Assembly: GCF_947495665.1 (NCBI RefSeq)
Contig: NZ_CANLZV010000007.1
Location: forward strand, 186,001 to 250,000
Source: an uncultured Sunxiuqinia sp.
GTDB lineage: Bacteria > Bacteroidota > Bacteroidia > Bacteroidales > Prolixibacteraceae
Length of the DNA stretch: 64,000 bases
Reading direction: 5' to 3'
Positions 8,928 to 19,721 of this stretch are shown here, piece after piece. Position numbers and translations under genes: made by a program. Position 1 is the first letter of the stretch; the number at the start of each line of letters is the position of its first letter. The notes beneath the pieces were generated by a model, which worked only from the letters and a program-made list of their open reading frames with translations, did not search any database and was not told the DNA's origin.

Positions 8928-9536
8928 TTATTTAGAATACAACTCTACAATCAGTTGTTCTTTGATATTTTCAGGAATTTCTTCCCGTTCTGGGCGATTT
9001 AAAAATTTACCGCTCATTTGGGCACCATCCCACTCCAACCAAGCGAATTTATTGTAGCGATGCGAAGTCAAGGCATTGGTAATTACTTCCAATGATTTTG
9101 ATTTTTCGCGCACACTAACGATATCTCCCGGGCGAAGTTGGTATGAAGGAATATTAACTAGTTCTCCGTTAACCATGATGTGTTTGTGGGTAACCAACTG
9201 ACGAGCTCCTGCTCTGGTAGCAGCTAATCCCAAACGGTAAACCACGTTATCCAATCTGGCTTCGAGCAACTGCAGCAATACCTCACCGGTAACACCTTTA
9301 GATGCTGATGCTTTTTTAAACAGGTTTGAGAATTGCTTCTCTAAAACACCGTAAGTATATTTCGCCTTTTGTTTTTCCATCAACTGGACACCGTACTCAG
9401 ACTTTTTACGTCTGCGGCCAGTTTGCCCATGCATACCTGGAGGATAGTTCTTTTTCTCAAGTACTTTATCGGGTCCGAAAATTGGTTCACCAAATTTTCG
9501 GGCAATTCTTGTTTTGGGTCCTGTATATCTTGCCAT
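8928..9536 (-). CDS. rpsD: 30S ribosomal protein S4
   Basis: 202 residues; start [21 protein letters not shown]. The S4 RNA-binding domain is visible at ~92-150 ([34 protein letters not shown]). S4 nucleates 16S 5'-domain assembly and in other bacteria represses its own operon. The N-terminal region has no zinc-binding cysteines. Confidence 0.97.
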   Translation of the reverse strand: MARYTGPKTRIARKFGEPIFGPDKVLEKKNYPPGMHGQTGRRRKKSEYGVQLMEKQKAKYTYGVLEKQFSNLFKKASASKGVTGEVLLQLLEARLDNVVYRLGLAATRAGARQLVTHKHIMVNGELVNIPSYQLRPGDIVSVREKSKSLEVITNALTSHRYNKFAWLEWDGAQMSGKFLNRPEREEIPENIKEQLIVELYSK

Positions 9537-9556
9537 TACTTTTTCGTTAAAAAAAA

Positions 9557-9946
9557 TTAAACACGTCTTCTTTTAGATGGGCGGCAACCATTGTGTGGCA
9601 ATGGTGTCACATCAACGATTTCACTCACTTGAATACCCACACTATTAATGGCTCGAATAGCAGATTCGCGACCGTTTCCGGGGCCCTTCACAAATACTTT
9701 TACTTTTCTGAGTCCTAGATCATATGCAGTTTTTGCACATTCTTCAGAGGCTACCTGGGCAGCATAAGGTGTATTCTTTTTCGATCCTCTAAATCCTTTT
9801 TTACCTGCTGATGACCAAGAGATTACTTCTCCGTTGTTATTGGTCAGTGAGATAATGATATTATTGAATGAAGAATGAATATGCGCTTGGCCAGTAGCTT
9901 CAACGTTAACAACTCTTTTCCGACTGGAACTTGTCTTTTTTGCCAT
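9557..9946 (-). CDS. rpsK: 30S ribosomal protein S11
   Basis: 129 residues, normal length. Conserved segments include [32 protein letters not shown] and the C-terminal [18 protein letters not shown]. It is part of the 30S platform and lies between rpsM and rpsD with short gaps. Confidence 0.97.
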   Translation of the reverse strand: MAKKTSSSRKRVVNVEATGQAHIHSSFNNIIISLTNNNGEVISWSSAGKKGFRGSKKNTPYAAQVASEECAKTAYDLGLRKVKVFVKGPGNGRESAIRAINSVGIQVSEIVDVTPLPHNGCRPSKRRRV

Positions 9947-9957
9947 AATTCAATTAA

Positions 9958-10335
9958 TTATTTAGTGGCTTTTTTCTTATTAGCTACAGTTTTCTTTCTT
10001 CCTTTACGCGTACGAGCATTGTTTTTAGTGCTTTGCCCGCGAACAGGAAGACCAATCCGGTGGCGAATGCCACGGTAACAACCGATATCCATCAGTCGTT
10101 TGATGTTCAGTTGGTTTTCAGAACGTAATTCGCCTTCAACCTTAAAGCTTTCGTTGATGGTTTTGCGAATAGCAGCGAATTGATCATCAGTCCAATCCTG
10201 TACTTTCAAATTTGCATCAACACCAGCTGTAGCGAGGACTTTATTCGCACGACTACGGCCAATGCCATAAATATAAGTCAGTGCAACTTCTCCTCTTTTA
10301 TTATTAGGAATATCAACTCCAACAATACGAGCCAT
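9958..10335 (-). CDS. rpsM: 30S ribosomal protein S13
   Basis: 125 residues. [26 protein letters not shown] and the C-terminal [25 protein letters not shown] are diagnostic; the basic tail contacts P-site tRNA. It follows rpmJ, as in most alpha operons. Confidence 0.97.
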   Translation of the reverse strand: MARIVGVDIPNNKRGEVALTYIYGIGRSRANKVLATAGVDANLKVQDWTDDQFAAIRKTINESFKVEGELRSENQLNIKRLMDIGCYRGIRHRIGLPVRGQSTKNNARTRKGRKKTVANKKKATK

Positions 10336-10362
10336 AAATAAATTTTTTACAAAGTTAATTAA

Positions 10363-10479
10363 TTATCCTTGACGCTGTTTGAACTTTGGATTCTTTTTGT
10401 TGATCACATACAAACGGCCTTTTCTGCGCACAATTTTGCACTCGGCACTGCGTTTTTTAATGGATGTTCTTACTTTCAT
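10363..10479 (-). CDS. rpmJ: 50S ribosomal protein L36 (zinc-free type)
   Basis: A 38-codon gene that translates as [17 protein letters not shown]..., ending NPKFKQRQG before TAA. The zinc-ribbon positions of classical L36 (C11, C14, C27, H33) are here Ser, Cys, Asn and Lys, so it is the C-minus form that cannot bind Zn. It sits between infA and rpsM, the expected place. L36 is a small 23S rRNA-binding protein of the large subunit. Confidence 0.96.
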   Translation of the reverse strand: MKVRTSIKKRSAECKIVRRKGRLYVINKKNPKFKQRQG

Positions 10480-10490
10480 TATTTCGTACT

Positions 10491-10712
10491 TTAATTTTTA
10501 TATCTAAAAGTAATCCTTCCTTTGGTTAAGTCGTAGGGAGACATCTCCACTTTAACTTTATCTCCTGGAAGAATTTTGATATAATGCATACGCATTTTAC
10601 CAGAGATATGTGCTGTTATCACGTGCCCGTTTTCGAGTTCAACTCGAAACATGGCATTTGATAATGCTTCAATGATTGTTCCGTCTTGTTCTATCGAAGG
10701 CTGTTTTGCCAT
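10491..10712 (-). CDS. infA: Translation initiation factor IF-1
   Basis: 73 residues forming a single OB-fold ([50 protein letters not shown]...). IF-1 binds the 30S A site during initiation. It directly follows secY; the methionine aminopeptidase gene (map) often found between them in Bacteroidota is absent. Confidence 0.97.
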   Translation of the reverse strand: MAKQPSIEQDGTIIEALSNAMFRVELENGHVITAHISGKMRMHYIKILPGDKVKVEMSPYDLTKGRITFRYKN

Positions 10713-10752
10713 AAAAATTTTCGTTTAAATTCTTTTGCTTGTTTGTTATAGA

Positions 10753-12096
10753 TTACATCATTGAACCAGCTCCGCCGGTACGTCCTTTAATCCGCCCTGA
10801 TTTCATCAGTCCGTCATAGTGACGCATCAACAAATGACTTTCAATTTGCTGTAAAGTATCCAAAACAACACCCACCAAAATCAACAACGAGGTACCTCCA
10901 AAAAAGTAGGCAAACTGAGTGTTAATTCCGGCAATCATTGCAAAAGCTGGCAAAATAGTTACAATCCCAAGGAAAATAGATCCTGGCAGTGTAATACGAG
11001 ACATCACGGTATCTAAGAACTCTACAGTCCGTTTTCCGGGTTTAACACCTGGAATAAAACCACCATTCTTCTTCATATCTTCGGCCATTTGAACCGGATT
11101 GATTGTAATCGCTGTATAAAAATACGTAAACAATATCACCAGTACAAATTGAGAAAAGTTATACCAAAACCCAGTGTGATCAGAAAATGCAGCCGCAAAA
11201 CCGCTCATACTGTCTGAATTGGTAAAACCTACCAGAGTAATTGGAACAAACATGATTGCCTGCGCGAAGATAATTGGCATAACTCCGGCGGCATTCACTT
11301 TCAACGGGATATACTGACGTACTCCTCCGTATTGTTTGTTGCCTACTATTCGTTTAGCATACTGCACCGGAATTCTGCGGGTACCTTGTACCAGCAGAAT
11401 GGTGAGCATAAATACAACAAACAAAACAACAAACTCTACCAGGAACATGACCATGCCCCCGCCTTGCTGTTCGAGCCGGCTAATAAACTCGGCAAAAACA
11501 GAGAAAGGCAGTCGGGCAATAATACCAATCATGATAATCAATGAAATCCCGTTCCCTATTCCTTTATCGGTAATGCGTTCTCCTAACCACATCACAAACA
11601 TCGACCCGGCAGTCAAAATAATTGTTGATGTTACTTTGAACATCCAGCCGCTAACTGCAAAGGCTTCTGCTGGTAACTGAAATGTTAAATTAGCAAGATA
11701 CGCAGGTGCCTGGAAGATTAAGATCACAACCGTTAAATAACGGGTAATTTGATTGATCTTTCTTCTTCCTGATTCCCCTTCTTTTTGTAACCGCTGGAAA
11801 TATGGGACGGCTATTCCCATCAACTGAATTACAATGGAAGCTGAAATGTAAGGCATAATCCCTAAAGCGAAAATAGATGCGTTTGAGAATGCTCCCCCTG
11901 AAAACATGTCCAGTAACCCCAGCAACCCATCTGAGGTTTGGTTTTTCAACTCGCCCAGCTGTGCGGGGTCAATACCAGGTAATGCAACAAACGATCCTAA
12001 TCGGTATATTAAAAGAAAGAATAGTGTAATTCCCAAACGAGACCTCAGGTCTTCAATCTTATAAATATTCTTTAGGGTTTCGATAAATTTTTTCAT
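10753..12096 (-). CDS. secY: Preprotein translocase subunit SecY
   Basis: 447 residues with about ten hydrophobic helices; signature GITLFFLLIYRLGSFVALPGID at the N-terminus and GGTSLLILVGVVLDTLQQIESHL near the C-terminus. SecY is the protein-conducting channel for signal-peptide-bearing proteins such as the OmpA-like, TlpA-like and GH105 products in this window. Located after rplO as in the canonical spc operon. Confidence 0.97.
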   Translation of the reverse strand: MKKFIETLKNIYKIEDLRSRLGITLFFLLIYRLGSFVALPGIDPAQLGELKNQTSDGLLGLLDMFSGGAFSNASIFALGIMPYISASIVIQLMGIAVPYFQRLQKEGESGRRKINQITRYLTVVILIFQAPAYLANLTFQLPAEAFAVSGWMFKVTSTIILTAGSMFVMWLGERITDKGIGNGISLIIMIGIIARLPFSVFAEFISRLEQQGGGMVMFLVEFVVLFVVFMLTILLVQGTRRIPVQYAKRIVGNKQYGGVRQYIPLKVNAAGVMPIIFAQAIMFVPITLVGFTNSDSMSGFAAAFSDHTGFWYNFSQFVLVILFTYFYTAITINPVQMAEDMKKNGGFIPGVKPGKRTVEFLDTVMSRITLPGSIFLGIVTILPAFAMIAGINTQFAYFFGGTSLLILVGVVLDTLQQIESHLLMRHYDGLMKSGRIKGRTGGAGSMM

Positions 12097-12100
12097 CAGG

Positions 12101-12547
12101 TTAGAGTGTTTCTGTGGTTCCTTCTAGTTTTTCGATAGCTGCTTTTGCGGAATTAGAAAAGGCATGTGCTTTCACCTCTAACTTCAACTTCAATTCGCCA
12201 TTTCCTAAAATCTTCACCCGGTCATTTTTAGCAGCCAGACCGGCATCAACGATGGTTTGCACGTCAATGGCAGTAAGCGATTTGCTTTCTGCCAGTTTTT
12301 GCAATGTATCCAAGTTGATGGCTTTATATTCTATCCTGTTAATGTTCTTGAATCCGAATTTTGGTACAACACGTTGCAAAGGCATTTGACCGCCTTCGAA
12401 ACCGCGTGTACGGCTATATCCTGATCTTGACTGAGCTCCTTTATGACCACGTGTGGATGTACCACCACGTCCGGAGCCTTGGCCACGACCAATACGCTTA
12501 TCTTTTTTTACGGATCCTGCTGCAGGTTTAAGATTACTTAAATCCAT
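12101..12547 (-). CDS. rplO: 50S ribosomal protein L15
   Basis: 148 residues. The Gly/Arg-rich N-terminus (MDLSNLKPAAGS...RIGRGQGSGRGGTSTRGHKGAQSRSG) and the C-terminal KAHAFSNSAKAAIEKLEGT are typical. It links 23S rRNA domains in the large subunit. Lies between rpmD and secY. Confidence 0.97.
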   Translation of the reverse strand: MDLSNLKPAAGSVKKDKRIGRGQGSGRGGTSTRGHKGAQSRSGYSRTRGFEGGQMPLQRVVPKFGFKNINRIEYKAINLDTLQKLAESKSLTAIDVQTIVDAGLAAKNDRVKILGNGELKLKLEVKAHAFSNSAKAAIEKLEGTTETL

Positions 12548-12567
12548 AATTTTTAGCTTAAACTATT

Positions 12568-12747
12568 TTAAATTTCTTCAACTTTCACCAAATGGCTCAC
12601 TTTGCTCACCATACCTAAAATCTGAGGAGTGGCTTCTTTTTCTACAAAGTGGTTCATCTTCTTAATTCCAAGTGCTTCAATTGTTGCTTTCTGCACTTTA
12701 TTGGAACCAATTTTGCTTTTTACTTGTGTGATTCTAATCTTAGCCAT
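12568..12747 (-). CDS. rpmD: 50S ribosomal protein L30
   Basis: A 59-codon gene beginning MAKIRITQVKSKIGSNKVQK and ending VSHLVKVEEI before TAA. The pattern IGSNKVQKATIEALGIKKM matches bacterial L30. It fills the gap between rpsE and rplO, the conserved spc-operon position. L30 is a non-essential large-subunit protein in several bacteria. Confidence 0.95.
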   Translation of the reverse strand: MAKIRITQVKSKIGSNKVQKATIEALGIKKMNHFVEKEATPQILGMVSKVSHLVKVEEI

Positions 12748-12752
12748 AGTTC

Positions 12753-13268
12753 CTATCCTTTAAATACTTTTTCTAAAGAAACTCCACGGTGTTCAGCAAC
12801 AGTGCGGGCATCTCTCAGTTCGAGCAATGCATTGAAGGTTGCTTTAACCAGGTTATGAGGGTTTGACGATCCTTTTGATTTCGCAAGGATGTCGTTAATA
12901 CCAACGCTCTCCAGTACGGCACGCATCGCACCACCGGCTTTTACTCCGGTACCTGATGTTGCAGGTTTCAGGAAAACACGGGCTCCACCAAATTTGGCGA
13001 TTTGCTCATGAGGGATTGTTCCTTTGTGAACAGGAATTTTCACTAAATTCTTCTTCGCAGCATCAACTCCTTTTGCAATCGCGGTAGTGACTTCACTTGC
13101 TTTACCAAGTCCCCATCCAACAATTCCGTCTTCGTTTCCGACAACAACGATTGCTGAAAAGCTGAAAGTTCTACCCCCTTTGGTCACTTTGGTTACACGG
13201 TTAATTGCAACCAAACGGTCCTTAAGTTCAATGTCAGTTGTTTTGACTTTCTTAATACTTCCTGCCAT
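12753..13268 (-). CDS. rpsE: 30S ribosomal protein S5
   Basis: 171 residues from [20 protein letters not shown]. The N-terminal double-stranded-RNA-binding-like domain ([21 protein letters not shown]) is followed by the S5 C-terminal domain ([17 protein letters not shown]). The start at 13268 is preferred because homologues begin Met-Ala; an ATG two codons upstream (13274) overlaps the rplR stop as TAATG and could allow coupled reinitiation. S5 contributes to mRNA entry and decoding accuracy. Confidence 0.96.
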   Translation of the reverse strand: MAGSIKKVKTTDIELKDRLVAINRVTKVTKGGRTFSFSAIVVVGNEDGIVGWGLGKASEVTTAIAKGVDAAKKNLVKIPVHKGTIPHEQIAKFGGARVFLKPATSGTGVKAGGAMRAVLESVGINDILAKSKGSSNPHNLVKATFNALLELRDARTVAEHRGVSLEKVFKG

Positions 13269-13273
13269 AATCA

Positions 13274-13630
13274 TTAAAATTTAAGGCCACCTTCACGGGC
13301 AGCTTCAGCTAATTGTTTTACTCTACCGTGATATAAATATCCGTTACGATCGAACACAACATTTTCGATTCCGGCTGCTTTTGCTTTTTCAGCTAATGCT
13401 TTTCCAACCAAAGCAGCTTGTTCTACTTTATTGCCTTCTTTTTCGCTGATTTCTTTATTCAATGAAGAGATTGAAAGCAAAGTCGTACCATCCAGGTCAT
13501 TGACCAATTGGGCATAAATTTGCTTGTTACTTCTAAATACACTCAAACGAGGTCTTTCAGAAGTTCCGGTAACGATTTTCCGGATTCTCTTTTTAATTCT
13601 ATATCTTCTTTGTTGTTTCGTTAAAGCCAT
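13274..13630 (-). CDS. rplR: 50S ribosomal protein L18
   Basis: 118 residues. [22 protein letters not shown] and [20 protein letters not shown] are typical of L18, which carries 5S rRNA onto the large subunit together with L5. Located between rplF and rpsE. Confidence 0.97.
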   Translation of the reverse strand: MALTKQQRRYRIKKRIRKIVTGTSERPRLSVFRSNKQIYAQLVNDLDGTTLLSISSLNKEISEKEGNKVEQAALVGKALAEKAKAAGIENVVFDRNGYLYHGRVKQLAEAAREGGLKF

Positions 13631-13644
13631 GGTTTCAAATTTTA

Positions 13645-14202
13645 CTATTTAGCAGAGGCTGATTTACCAGCTTTACGTCTTAATTCTTCACCGACAAACT
13701 TCACACCTTTTCCTTTGTATGGTTCTGGTGCTCTGAATGAGCGTATCTTCGCAGCTACCTGGCCGACCAACTGTTTGTCACAGCTTTTCAAAGTTACAGT
13801 CGGGTTGTTACGTTTATCAGTAACAGCTTCAACTTTAACTTCGTCTGGAAGATTCAGGTACGTGTGGTGAGAATGTCCTAAAACCAAGTCCAACAATTGT
13901 CCTTGATTTTCTGCACGGTAACCAACACCTACAAGTTCCAACTTAATTTCATAGCCTTGAGAAACTCCAACAACCATGTTGTTGACCAATGAACGGTAAA
14001 GGCCGTGCAGGGCACGGTGTCTTTTTTGTTCAGTTGGGCGTTTTACCAAGATTTGGTTTTCTTCAACAGCTACTTCCATTTCGGGATCTACCTTTTGCGA
14101 AAGTTCGCCTAATTTCCCTTTCACTGTCACCACGTTTTCCGGGCTCACAGTAACGGTTACTCCGGCTGGTAGTTCGATTGGTAATTTACCTATCCTTGAC
14201 AT
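13645..14202 (-). CDS. rplF: 50S ribosomal protein L6
   Basis: 185 residues comprising two L6 repeats; [19 protein letters not shown] and the C-terminal [29 protein letters not shown] are diagnostic. It sits near the factor-binding centre and contacts EF-G. Between rpsH and rplR. Confidence 0.97.
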   Translation of the reverse strand: MSRIGKLPIELPAGVTVTVSPENVVTVKGKLGELSQKVDPEMEVAVEENQILVKRPTEQKRHRALHGLYRSLVNNMVVGVSQGYEIKLELVGVGYRAENQGQLLDLVLGHSHHTYLNLPDEVKVEAVTDKRNNPTVTLKSCDKQLVGQVAAKIRSFRAPEPYKGKGVKFVGEELRRKAGKSASAK

Positions 14203-14217
14203 TACTATTCCTCCTTA

Positions 14218-14625
14218 TTAATAAACGTAACATAAAACTTCACCACCTACATTCAGGTCGCGTGCCTCTTTGTCAGAAATCACACCCTTTGAGGTAGAAA
14301 TAATAGCAACTCCCAGGCCGTTAAGTACACGAGGAATATTCTCGCTGTCGCAGTACTGTCTCAAACCAGGTTTACTAATCCGTTTGATGGATTTTATAGC
14401 TGGTTGTTTTGTTTCAGGATGATATTTCAAAGCAATTTTAATGTTGCCCTGGAAATTCACATCATCTTCAAACTTGTAGTTCAAAATATACCCTTTATCT
14501 TTTAAGATTTTGGTAATTTCTTTTTTTATGTTTGAAGCAGGAATATCAACCACGCGGTGCTTTGCTGCCTGAGCGTTACGCACGCGGGTTAAAAAATCTG
14601 CTATCGGGTCTGTAATTTTACTCAT
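14218..14625 (-). CDS. rpsH: 30S ribosomal protein S8
   Basis: 135 residues from [19 protein letters not shown], the classic S8 start. A longer in-frame reading would begin at 14667 and overlap rpsN, and is rejected. C-terminal block ([27 protein letters not shown]...GGEVLCYVY) is complete. S8 binds helix 21 of 16S rRNA and in E. coli represses the spc operon. Confidence 0.97.
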   Translation of the reverse strand: MSKITDPIADFLTRVRNAQAAKHRVVDIPASNIKKEITKILKDKGYILNYKFEDDVNFQGNIKIALKYHPETKQPAIKSIKRISKPGLRQYCDSENIPRVLNGLGVAIISTSKGVISDKEARDLNVGGEVLCYVY

Positions 14626-14644
14626 TACTTTTGTACTTAATAGT

Positions 14645-14914
14645 TTACCAACTTGCTTTCTTAACACCGGGAATCAGACCTTCTGAGGCCATTTCGCGGA
14701 AGTTAATCCGGCTAATTCCGAATTGGCGCATATAACCTTTTGGACGTCCGGTTAGTTTACAACGGTTGTGCATCCGTACCTTAGACGAGTTTTTAGGTAA
14801 TTTCTGCAAACCTTCATAATCACCTTCAGCTTTGAGCTGGGCCCTTTTTTCGGCGTATTTTTCAACAAGTTTTGCCCTTTTTACCTCGCGGGCTTTCATT
14901 GATTCTTTAGCCAT
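14645..14914 (-). CDS. rpsN: 30S ribosomal protein S14 (89-residue, zinc-free type)
   Basis: 89 residues: [20 protein letters not shown]..., with the conserved C-terminal [23 protein letters not shown]. Only one Cys is present in the region that carries CxxC pairs in the short zinc form, so this is the C-minus form. It lies between rplE and rpsH. Confidence 0.96.
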   Translation of the reverse strand: MAKESMKAREVKRAKLVEKYAEKRAQLKAEGDYEGLQKLPKNSSKVRMHNRCKLTGRPKGYMRQFGISRINFREMASEGLIPGVKKASW

Positions 14915-14917
14915 AAC

Positions 14918-15475
14918 TTAGTTCTTTTTTACGTTTTTAAAAGGTAAACCTAACTCTTTCAACAAGGCAAAACCTTCTTCATCCGTGCTCGCAGAGGTTA
15001 CAAAAGTAATGTTCATACCGTTAATACGGTTAACCTTGTCAATGTTGATCTCAGGAAAAATAATTTGTTCTGGAATTCCAAGGGTGTAGTTGCCTTGTCC
15101 GTCCATTTTACTTTCAATACCGCGGAAGTCACGAATACGTGGCAACGAGATATTGATTAGCCGCTCAAGAAATTCATACATTCTTTCTTTTCTCAGTGTC
15201 ACACGGACACCGATGGGCATTTTTTTCCTCAGTTTAAAGTTGGAGATGTCCTTCTTTGATTTGGTTTGGACTGCTTTTTGACCGGCAATCATTGTCATTT
15301 CCTCAGTGGCAACTTCAATGATTTTTTTGTCCGCGATAGCAGCTCCAACACCCTGGTTAAGAACAATTTTCTCCAATTTCGGAACCTGCATAACAGATTT
15401 ATAATCAAATTCCTTAGCTAACGCAGGAATGATTTCTTCCGAATATTTCTTCTTAAGTGTTGGTGTATAAGCCAT
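14918..15475 (-). CDS. rplE: 50S ribosomal protein L5
   Basis: 185 residues. [19 protein letters not shown] and [16 protein letters not shown] are typical, as is the C-terminal [19 protein letters not shown]. It binds 5S rRNA in the central protuberance. Its ATG overlaps the rplX stop codon (TAATG), so translational coupling is likely. Confidence 0.97.
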   Translation of the reverse strand: MAYTPTLKKKYSEEIIPALAKEFDYKSVMQVPKLEKIVLNQGVGAAIADKKIIEVATEEMTMIAGQKAVQTKSKKDISNFKLRKKMPIGVRVTLRKERMYEFLERLINISLPRIRDFRGIESKMDGQGNYTLGIPEQIIFPEINIDKVNRINGMNITFVTSASTDEEGFALLKELGLPFKNVKKN

Positions 15476-15798
15476 TACTTAATCTCCTCTCCAGATTTTT
15501 TTGAATAACGTACTAGTTTACCATTGCTTCCGAGCTTACGCCCAATGCGTGTTTTGCCGCCCTCTTTTGGGTCAACATGCATTAGGTTTGACAGGTGGAT
15601 TGGTGCTTCCTTTTCAACAATACCTCCCTGCGGATTTTCCGCGTTGGGTTTGGTATGTTTTTTAACCATATTAACACCCTCCACAATTGCTCTGGTTTTT
15701 TCCCGAATTACTTCGAGAACTTTGCCTTGCTGACCTTTATAGTTACCGGCAATAACAACAACGGTGTCACCTTTTTTAATGTGTAATTTTGTCTGCAT
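15475..15798 (-). CDS. rplX: 50S ribosomal protein L24
   Basis: 107 residues from [18 protein letters not shown], which fits the family start at the KOW motif. An in-frame ATG six codons upstream (15816) overlaps the rplN stop as TAATG and cannot be excluded. C-terminal [23 protein letters not shown] is typical of Bacteroidota. L24 initiates large-subunit assembly. Confidence 0.95.
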   Translation of the reverse strand: MQTKLHIKKGDTVVVIAGNYKGQQGKVLEVIREKTRAIVEGVNMVKKHTKPNAENPQGGIVEKEAPIHLSNLMHVDPKEGGKTRIGRKLGSNGKLVRYSKKSGEEIK

Positions 15799-15815
15799 TT
15801 TGTTTAATTTATGCA

Positions 15816-16181
15816 TTAAAGCACTTCAGGTGCAAGCGAAATAATTTTCATGTTTTTATCACGAAGTTCCCTTGCAACAGGGCCAAAAATACGGGTTCCG
15901 CGCATCTCTCCAGTGTTGTTCAATAAAACGACTGCATTATCATCAAAGCGGATGTAAGATCCATCCTGACGACGTACTTCCTTTTTAGTGCGAACAACGA
16001 TGGCCTTTGACACAGTTCCTTTTTTCATATCACTTCCAGCGATTGCATTTTTTACAGTAACAACCACTTTATCGCCAATTGATGCGTAACGTTTCTTTGT
16101 TCCGCCTAAAACACGGATACAAAGAACTTCTCTGGCACCACTGTTATCGGCAACTGCACATCTTGATTCCTGTTGTATCAT
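15816..16181 (-). CDS. rplN: 50S ribosomal protein L14
   Basis: 121 residues. [21 protein letters not shown] and [27 protein letters not shown] are diagnostic. L14 forms an intersubunit bridge. Located between rpsQ and rplX. Confidence 0.97.
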   Translation of the reverse strand: MIQQESRCAVADNSGAREVLCIRVLGGTKKRYASIGDKVVVTVKNAIAGSDMKKGTVSKAIVVRTKKEVRRQDGSYIRFDDNAVVLLNNTGEMRGTRIFGPVARELRDKNMKIISLAPEVL

Positions 16182-16183
16182 GA

Positions 16184-16441
16184 TTACTTAGCTCTTTCAA
16201 TAATTTCAACTAATCTCCAGCGCTTGCTTCTGCTTAAAGGTCTTGTTTCCATGATCTTTACAGTATCTCCTACGCTGCAAGTGTTTGTTTCGTCATGGGC
16301 GTATAACTTGGTTGTCTTATTTACGAATTTTCCGTAAATGGGGTGCTTTTCTTTACGCTTCACCGCTACAACAATACTTTTATCCATATTGTCGCTGACA
16401 ACAACTCCGATACGCTCTTTTCTCAGATTTCTTGCTTCCAT
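16184..16441 (-). CDS. rpsQ: 30S ribosomal protein S17
   Basis: 85 residues with the S17 OB fold: [34 protein letters not shown] and the C-terminal [20 protein letters not shown] primary 16S rRNA-binding protein; between rpmC and rplN. Confidence 0.97.
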   Translation of the reverse strand: MEARNLRKERIGVVVSDNMDKSIVVAVKRKEKHPIYGKFVNKTTKLYAHDETNTCSVGDTVKIMETRPLSRSKRWRLVEIIERAK

Positions 16442-16451
16442 TGACTACAAA

Positions 16452-16655
16452 TTAATTCTGATTTTGATTCAATTCCCTCTGACGCTTGATGGTCTGAAGG
16501 CGTGCAATGTTCTTGCGGGCTTCCTTGATTTTCATCGGGTTGTCCAGCGGAGAAACTGCATGATTCATATTTAGACGTGCCAAGGTTTCTTTCTCCAATT
16601 GGATTTTTTCCTGGATTTCCTTGTCTGTTAACTCTTTAATTTCTGATGCTTTCAT
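16452..16655 (-). CDS. rpmC: 50S ribosomal protein L29
   Basis: 67 residues, a two-helix hairpin: MKASEIKELTDKEIQEKIQ and NPMKIKEARKNIARLQTIKRQRE. L29 lies at the exit tunnel rim near the trigger factor and SRP site. Two nucleotides separate it from rplP. Confidence 0.96.
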   Translation of the reverse strand: MKASEIKELTDKEIQEKIQLEKETLARLNMNHAVSPLDNPMKIKEARKNIARLQTIKRQRELNQNQN

Positions 16656-16657
16656 CT

Positions 16658-17092
16658 TTAATCCTCTTTAATAGATTCAACATAGTCACGTCTAATAACA
16701 AACTTCGTAGTTACCGGAAGTTTCTGAGCGGCCAAACGCAAGGCTTCTTTTGCCATTTCGAATGGAACGCCATCAGCTTCGATCAAGATACGACCGGGAG
16801 TTACCGGAGCTACGAATGCTTCAGGAGCACCTTTACCTTTACCCATCCGTACTTCGGCAGGTTTTTTAGTAATAGGTTTATCTGGGAAAATACGGATCCA
16901 AATTTGACCCTGACGTTGCATATGACGAGTTACCGCAACCCTGGCAGCCTCAATTTGGCGACCGGTAAGCCATGCGCTTTGCAACGACTTTATACCGAAA
17001 GAACCGAATGCAAGTTCTGTACCGCGTTGGGCATTCCCTTTCATTCGTCCTTTTTGTACTCTTCTAAATTTTGTTTTTTTCGGCTGTAACAT
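16658..17092 (-). CDS. rplP: 50S ribosomal protein L16
   Basis: 144 residues. [21 protein letters not shown] and the conserved [22 protein letters not shown] loop, which reaches toward the A-site tRNA, are clear. Between rpsC and rpmC. Confidence 0.97.
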   Translation of the reverse strand: MLQPKKTKFRRVQKGRMKGNAQRGTELAFGSFGIKSLQSAWLTGRQIEAARVAVTRHMQRQGQIWIRIFPDKPITKKPAEVRMGKGKGAPEAFVAPVTPGRILIEADGVPFEMAKEALRLAAQKLPVTTKFVIRRDYVESIKED

Positions 17093-17118
17093 CCTTTTTT
17101 AATTAAAAGGTTTTCGAA

Positions 17119-17841
17119 TTATTTTCTTCTCTTTTTGAAACCGCCACTTCTTCCGCCACCGCGAGGACCGCCACCTTGAGCGTTCTTTTGTCCGAGGTTG
17201 GGAGAGAGGTCACGTTTTCCGTAGACTTCGCCTTTACAAATCCAAACCTTAACACCGATCAAACCGGTTTTTGTTAAAGCTTCCGCTAAAGCATAATCAA
17301 TATCAGCTCTCAGCGTGTGCAAAGGAGTACGACCGTCTTTATACATTTCAGAGCGCGCCATTTCAGCACCGTTCAAACGACCGGATACTAAAATTTTAAT
17401 TCCTTGCGCACCCATTCTCATGGTAGAGGCGATGGCCATCTTTGTAGCACGACGGTAAGCAATTTTACCTTCAATTTGACGTGCAACATTGTTGGCAACG
17501 ATACGGGCATCCAGTTCAGGTCTTTTAATCTCAAAGATGTTGATCTGAACTTCTTTGTTGGTGATTTTTTTCAACTCCTCTTTCAATTTGTCGACTTCCT
17601 GACCACCTTTGCCAATAATAATACCAGGTCTTGACGTGTGAACTGTAATAGTAATCAGCTTCAAGGTTCTTTCGATAATGATCCGTGAAATGCTTGCTTT
17701 AGCCAAACGGGCGTTCAAGTATTTGCGGATCTTAGTATCTTCAACCAGCTTATCACCATAGTCGTTTCCACCGAACCAGTTGGAATCCCATCCACGGATG
17801 ATCCCTAAACGATTAGCGATTGGATTAACTTTTTGTCCCAT
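17119..17841 (-). CDS. rpsC: 30S ribosomal protein S3
   Basis: 240 residues. N-terminal [23 protein letters not shown] domain with the [16 protein letters not shown] loop at ~70-85, and the C-terminal domain ([26 protein letters not shown]). The tail is Gly/Arg-rich. S3 forms part of the mRNA entry helicase site. Confidence 0.97.
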   Translation of the reverse strand: MGQKVNPIANRLGIIRGWDSNWFGGNDYGDKLVEDTKIRKYLNARLAKASISRIIIERTLKLITITVHTSRPGIIIGKGGQEVDKLKEELKKITNKEVQINIFEIKRPELDARIVANNVARQIEGKIAYRRATKMAIASTMRMGAQGIKILVSGRLNGAEMARSEMYKDGRTPLHTLRADIDYALAEALTKTGLIGVKVWICKGEVYGKRDLSPNLGQKNAQGGGPRGGGRSGGFKKRRK

Positions 17842-17851
17842 GTATTACTAT

Positions 17852-18265
17852 TTATTCGTTATCGTTTTCTACAGTTTTACTATCAACGCAAATTGTAACG
17901 TGGTTTGAACGCTTGCGAATCCGGTGTGCACGGCCTTGTGGGGCCGGGCGCAGACGCTTCAAGATACGTCCTGAATCAACCGCAATTGTTTTCACATACA
18001 AGTTGCTTTCTTCCAAACGAGTTCCCTCGTTTTTAGCCTGCCAGTTTGCAATGGCTGACATCAACAGTTTCTCAACTTTGCGTGAAGCTTCTTTTGAGGA
18101 AAACTTCAGGACATCCAACGCCCGGTTTACTTCCATTCCGCGAACCATATCGGCAACCAGCCTCATTTTTCTTGGAGAAGTAGGGCAGTCTTTTAATACC
18201 GCAAAGTATTGTGATTTGCGAGCTTCTTTCAGCTCATTTGCTCTATTTCTTTTTCTAGCACCCAT
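17852..18265 (-). CDS. rplV: 50S ribosomal protein L22
   Basis: 137 residues. [25 protein letters not shown] and the tunnel-lining loop [20 protein letters not shown] are diagnostic. This beta-hairpin narrows the exit tunnel and is a macrolide-resistance site in other species; no unusual change is evident by eye. Confidence 0.97.
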   Translation of the reverse strand: MGARKRNRANELKEARKSQYFAVLKDCPTSPRKMRLVADMVRGMEVNRALDVLKFSSKEASRKVEKLLMSAIANWQAKNEGTRLEESNLYVKTIAVDSGRILKRLRPAPQGRAHRIRKRSNHVTICVDSKTVENDNE

Positions 18266-18302
18266 CGTAATTTCTTTTATTAGTTAATGAGATTCTCATG
18301 CC

Positions 18303-18569
18303 TTAGCGTTTGTTTCCGGCATGTCCCCTAAAAGTTCTTGTAGGTGCAAATTCGCCAAGCTTATGGCCGACCATGTTTTCTGTGACATAAACTGGAATAA
18401 ATTTGTTTCCATTATGCACTGCAATGGTGTGCCCTACAAAGTCGGGAGAGATTACTGATGCTCTGGCCCAAGTCTTAATAACTGACTTTTTTCCTGCTTC
18501 ATTCATTGCGTCAACTTTTTTCTCAAGCTTATAGGCAATGAATGGGCCTTTTCTTAATGAACGACTCAT
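18303..18569 (-). CDS. rpsS: 30S ribosomal protein S19
   Basis: 88 residues. [20 protein letters not shown] and [32 protein letters not shown] are diagnostic. S19 with S13 forms the 30S head. Located between rplB and rplV. Confidence 0.97.
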   Translation of the reverse strand: MSRSLRKGPFIAYKLEKKVDAMNEAGKKSVIKTWARASVISPDFVGHTIAVHNGNKFIPVYVTENMVGHKLGEFAPTRTFRGHAGNKR

Positions 18570-18584
18570 ATCCTACTCCTTTTA

Positions 18585-19409
<825 letters not shown>

Positions 19410-19418
19410 TTCGTTTTA

Positions 19419-19709
19419 TTAAATATTACTGTAAAAATCAATTGTATCTCCTTCTACCAATGTGATGATTGCTTTTTTATAAGCAGCCGTTTTTCCCTTA
19501 ATCACCCCGGCTTTTGTATAGCGGCTTTTGTTTTTGCCACCATAAACCATGGTATTAACGGAAGCTACACTCACATTGTACAGTTCTTCAACTGCTTTTT
19601 TAATCGCTTGTTTATCTGCTTCTCTGCGGACAACAAATCCATAACGGTTGAACTTTTCGCTCTGTGCCGTCATCTTTTCTGTCACTATGGGTTTGATCAA
19701 AATATCCAT
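19419..19709 (-). CDS. rplW: 50S ribosomal protein L23
   Basis: 96 residues. MDILIKPIVTEKMTAQSEK and RYGFVVRREADKQAIKKAVEELYNV are typical. L23 is the docking site for trigger factor and SRP at the tunnel exit. Between rplD and rplB. Confidence 0.97.
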   Translation of the reverse strand: MDILIKPIVTEKMTAQSEKFNRYGFVVRREADKQAIKKAVEELYNVSVASVNTMVYGGKNKSRYTKAGVIKGKTAAYKKAIITLVEGDTIDFYSNI

Positions 19710-19721
19710 TATTTTTCCCCC

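Noticed and set aside
14626-14667. N-terminal extension of S8 overlapping rpsN
   Set aside because: S8 homologues begin at [12 protein letters not shown], and the longer frame would overlap the S14 gene.
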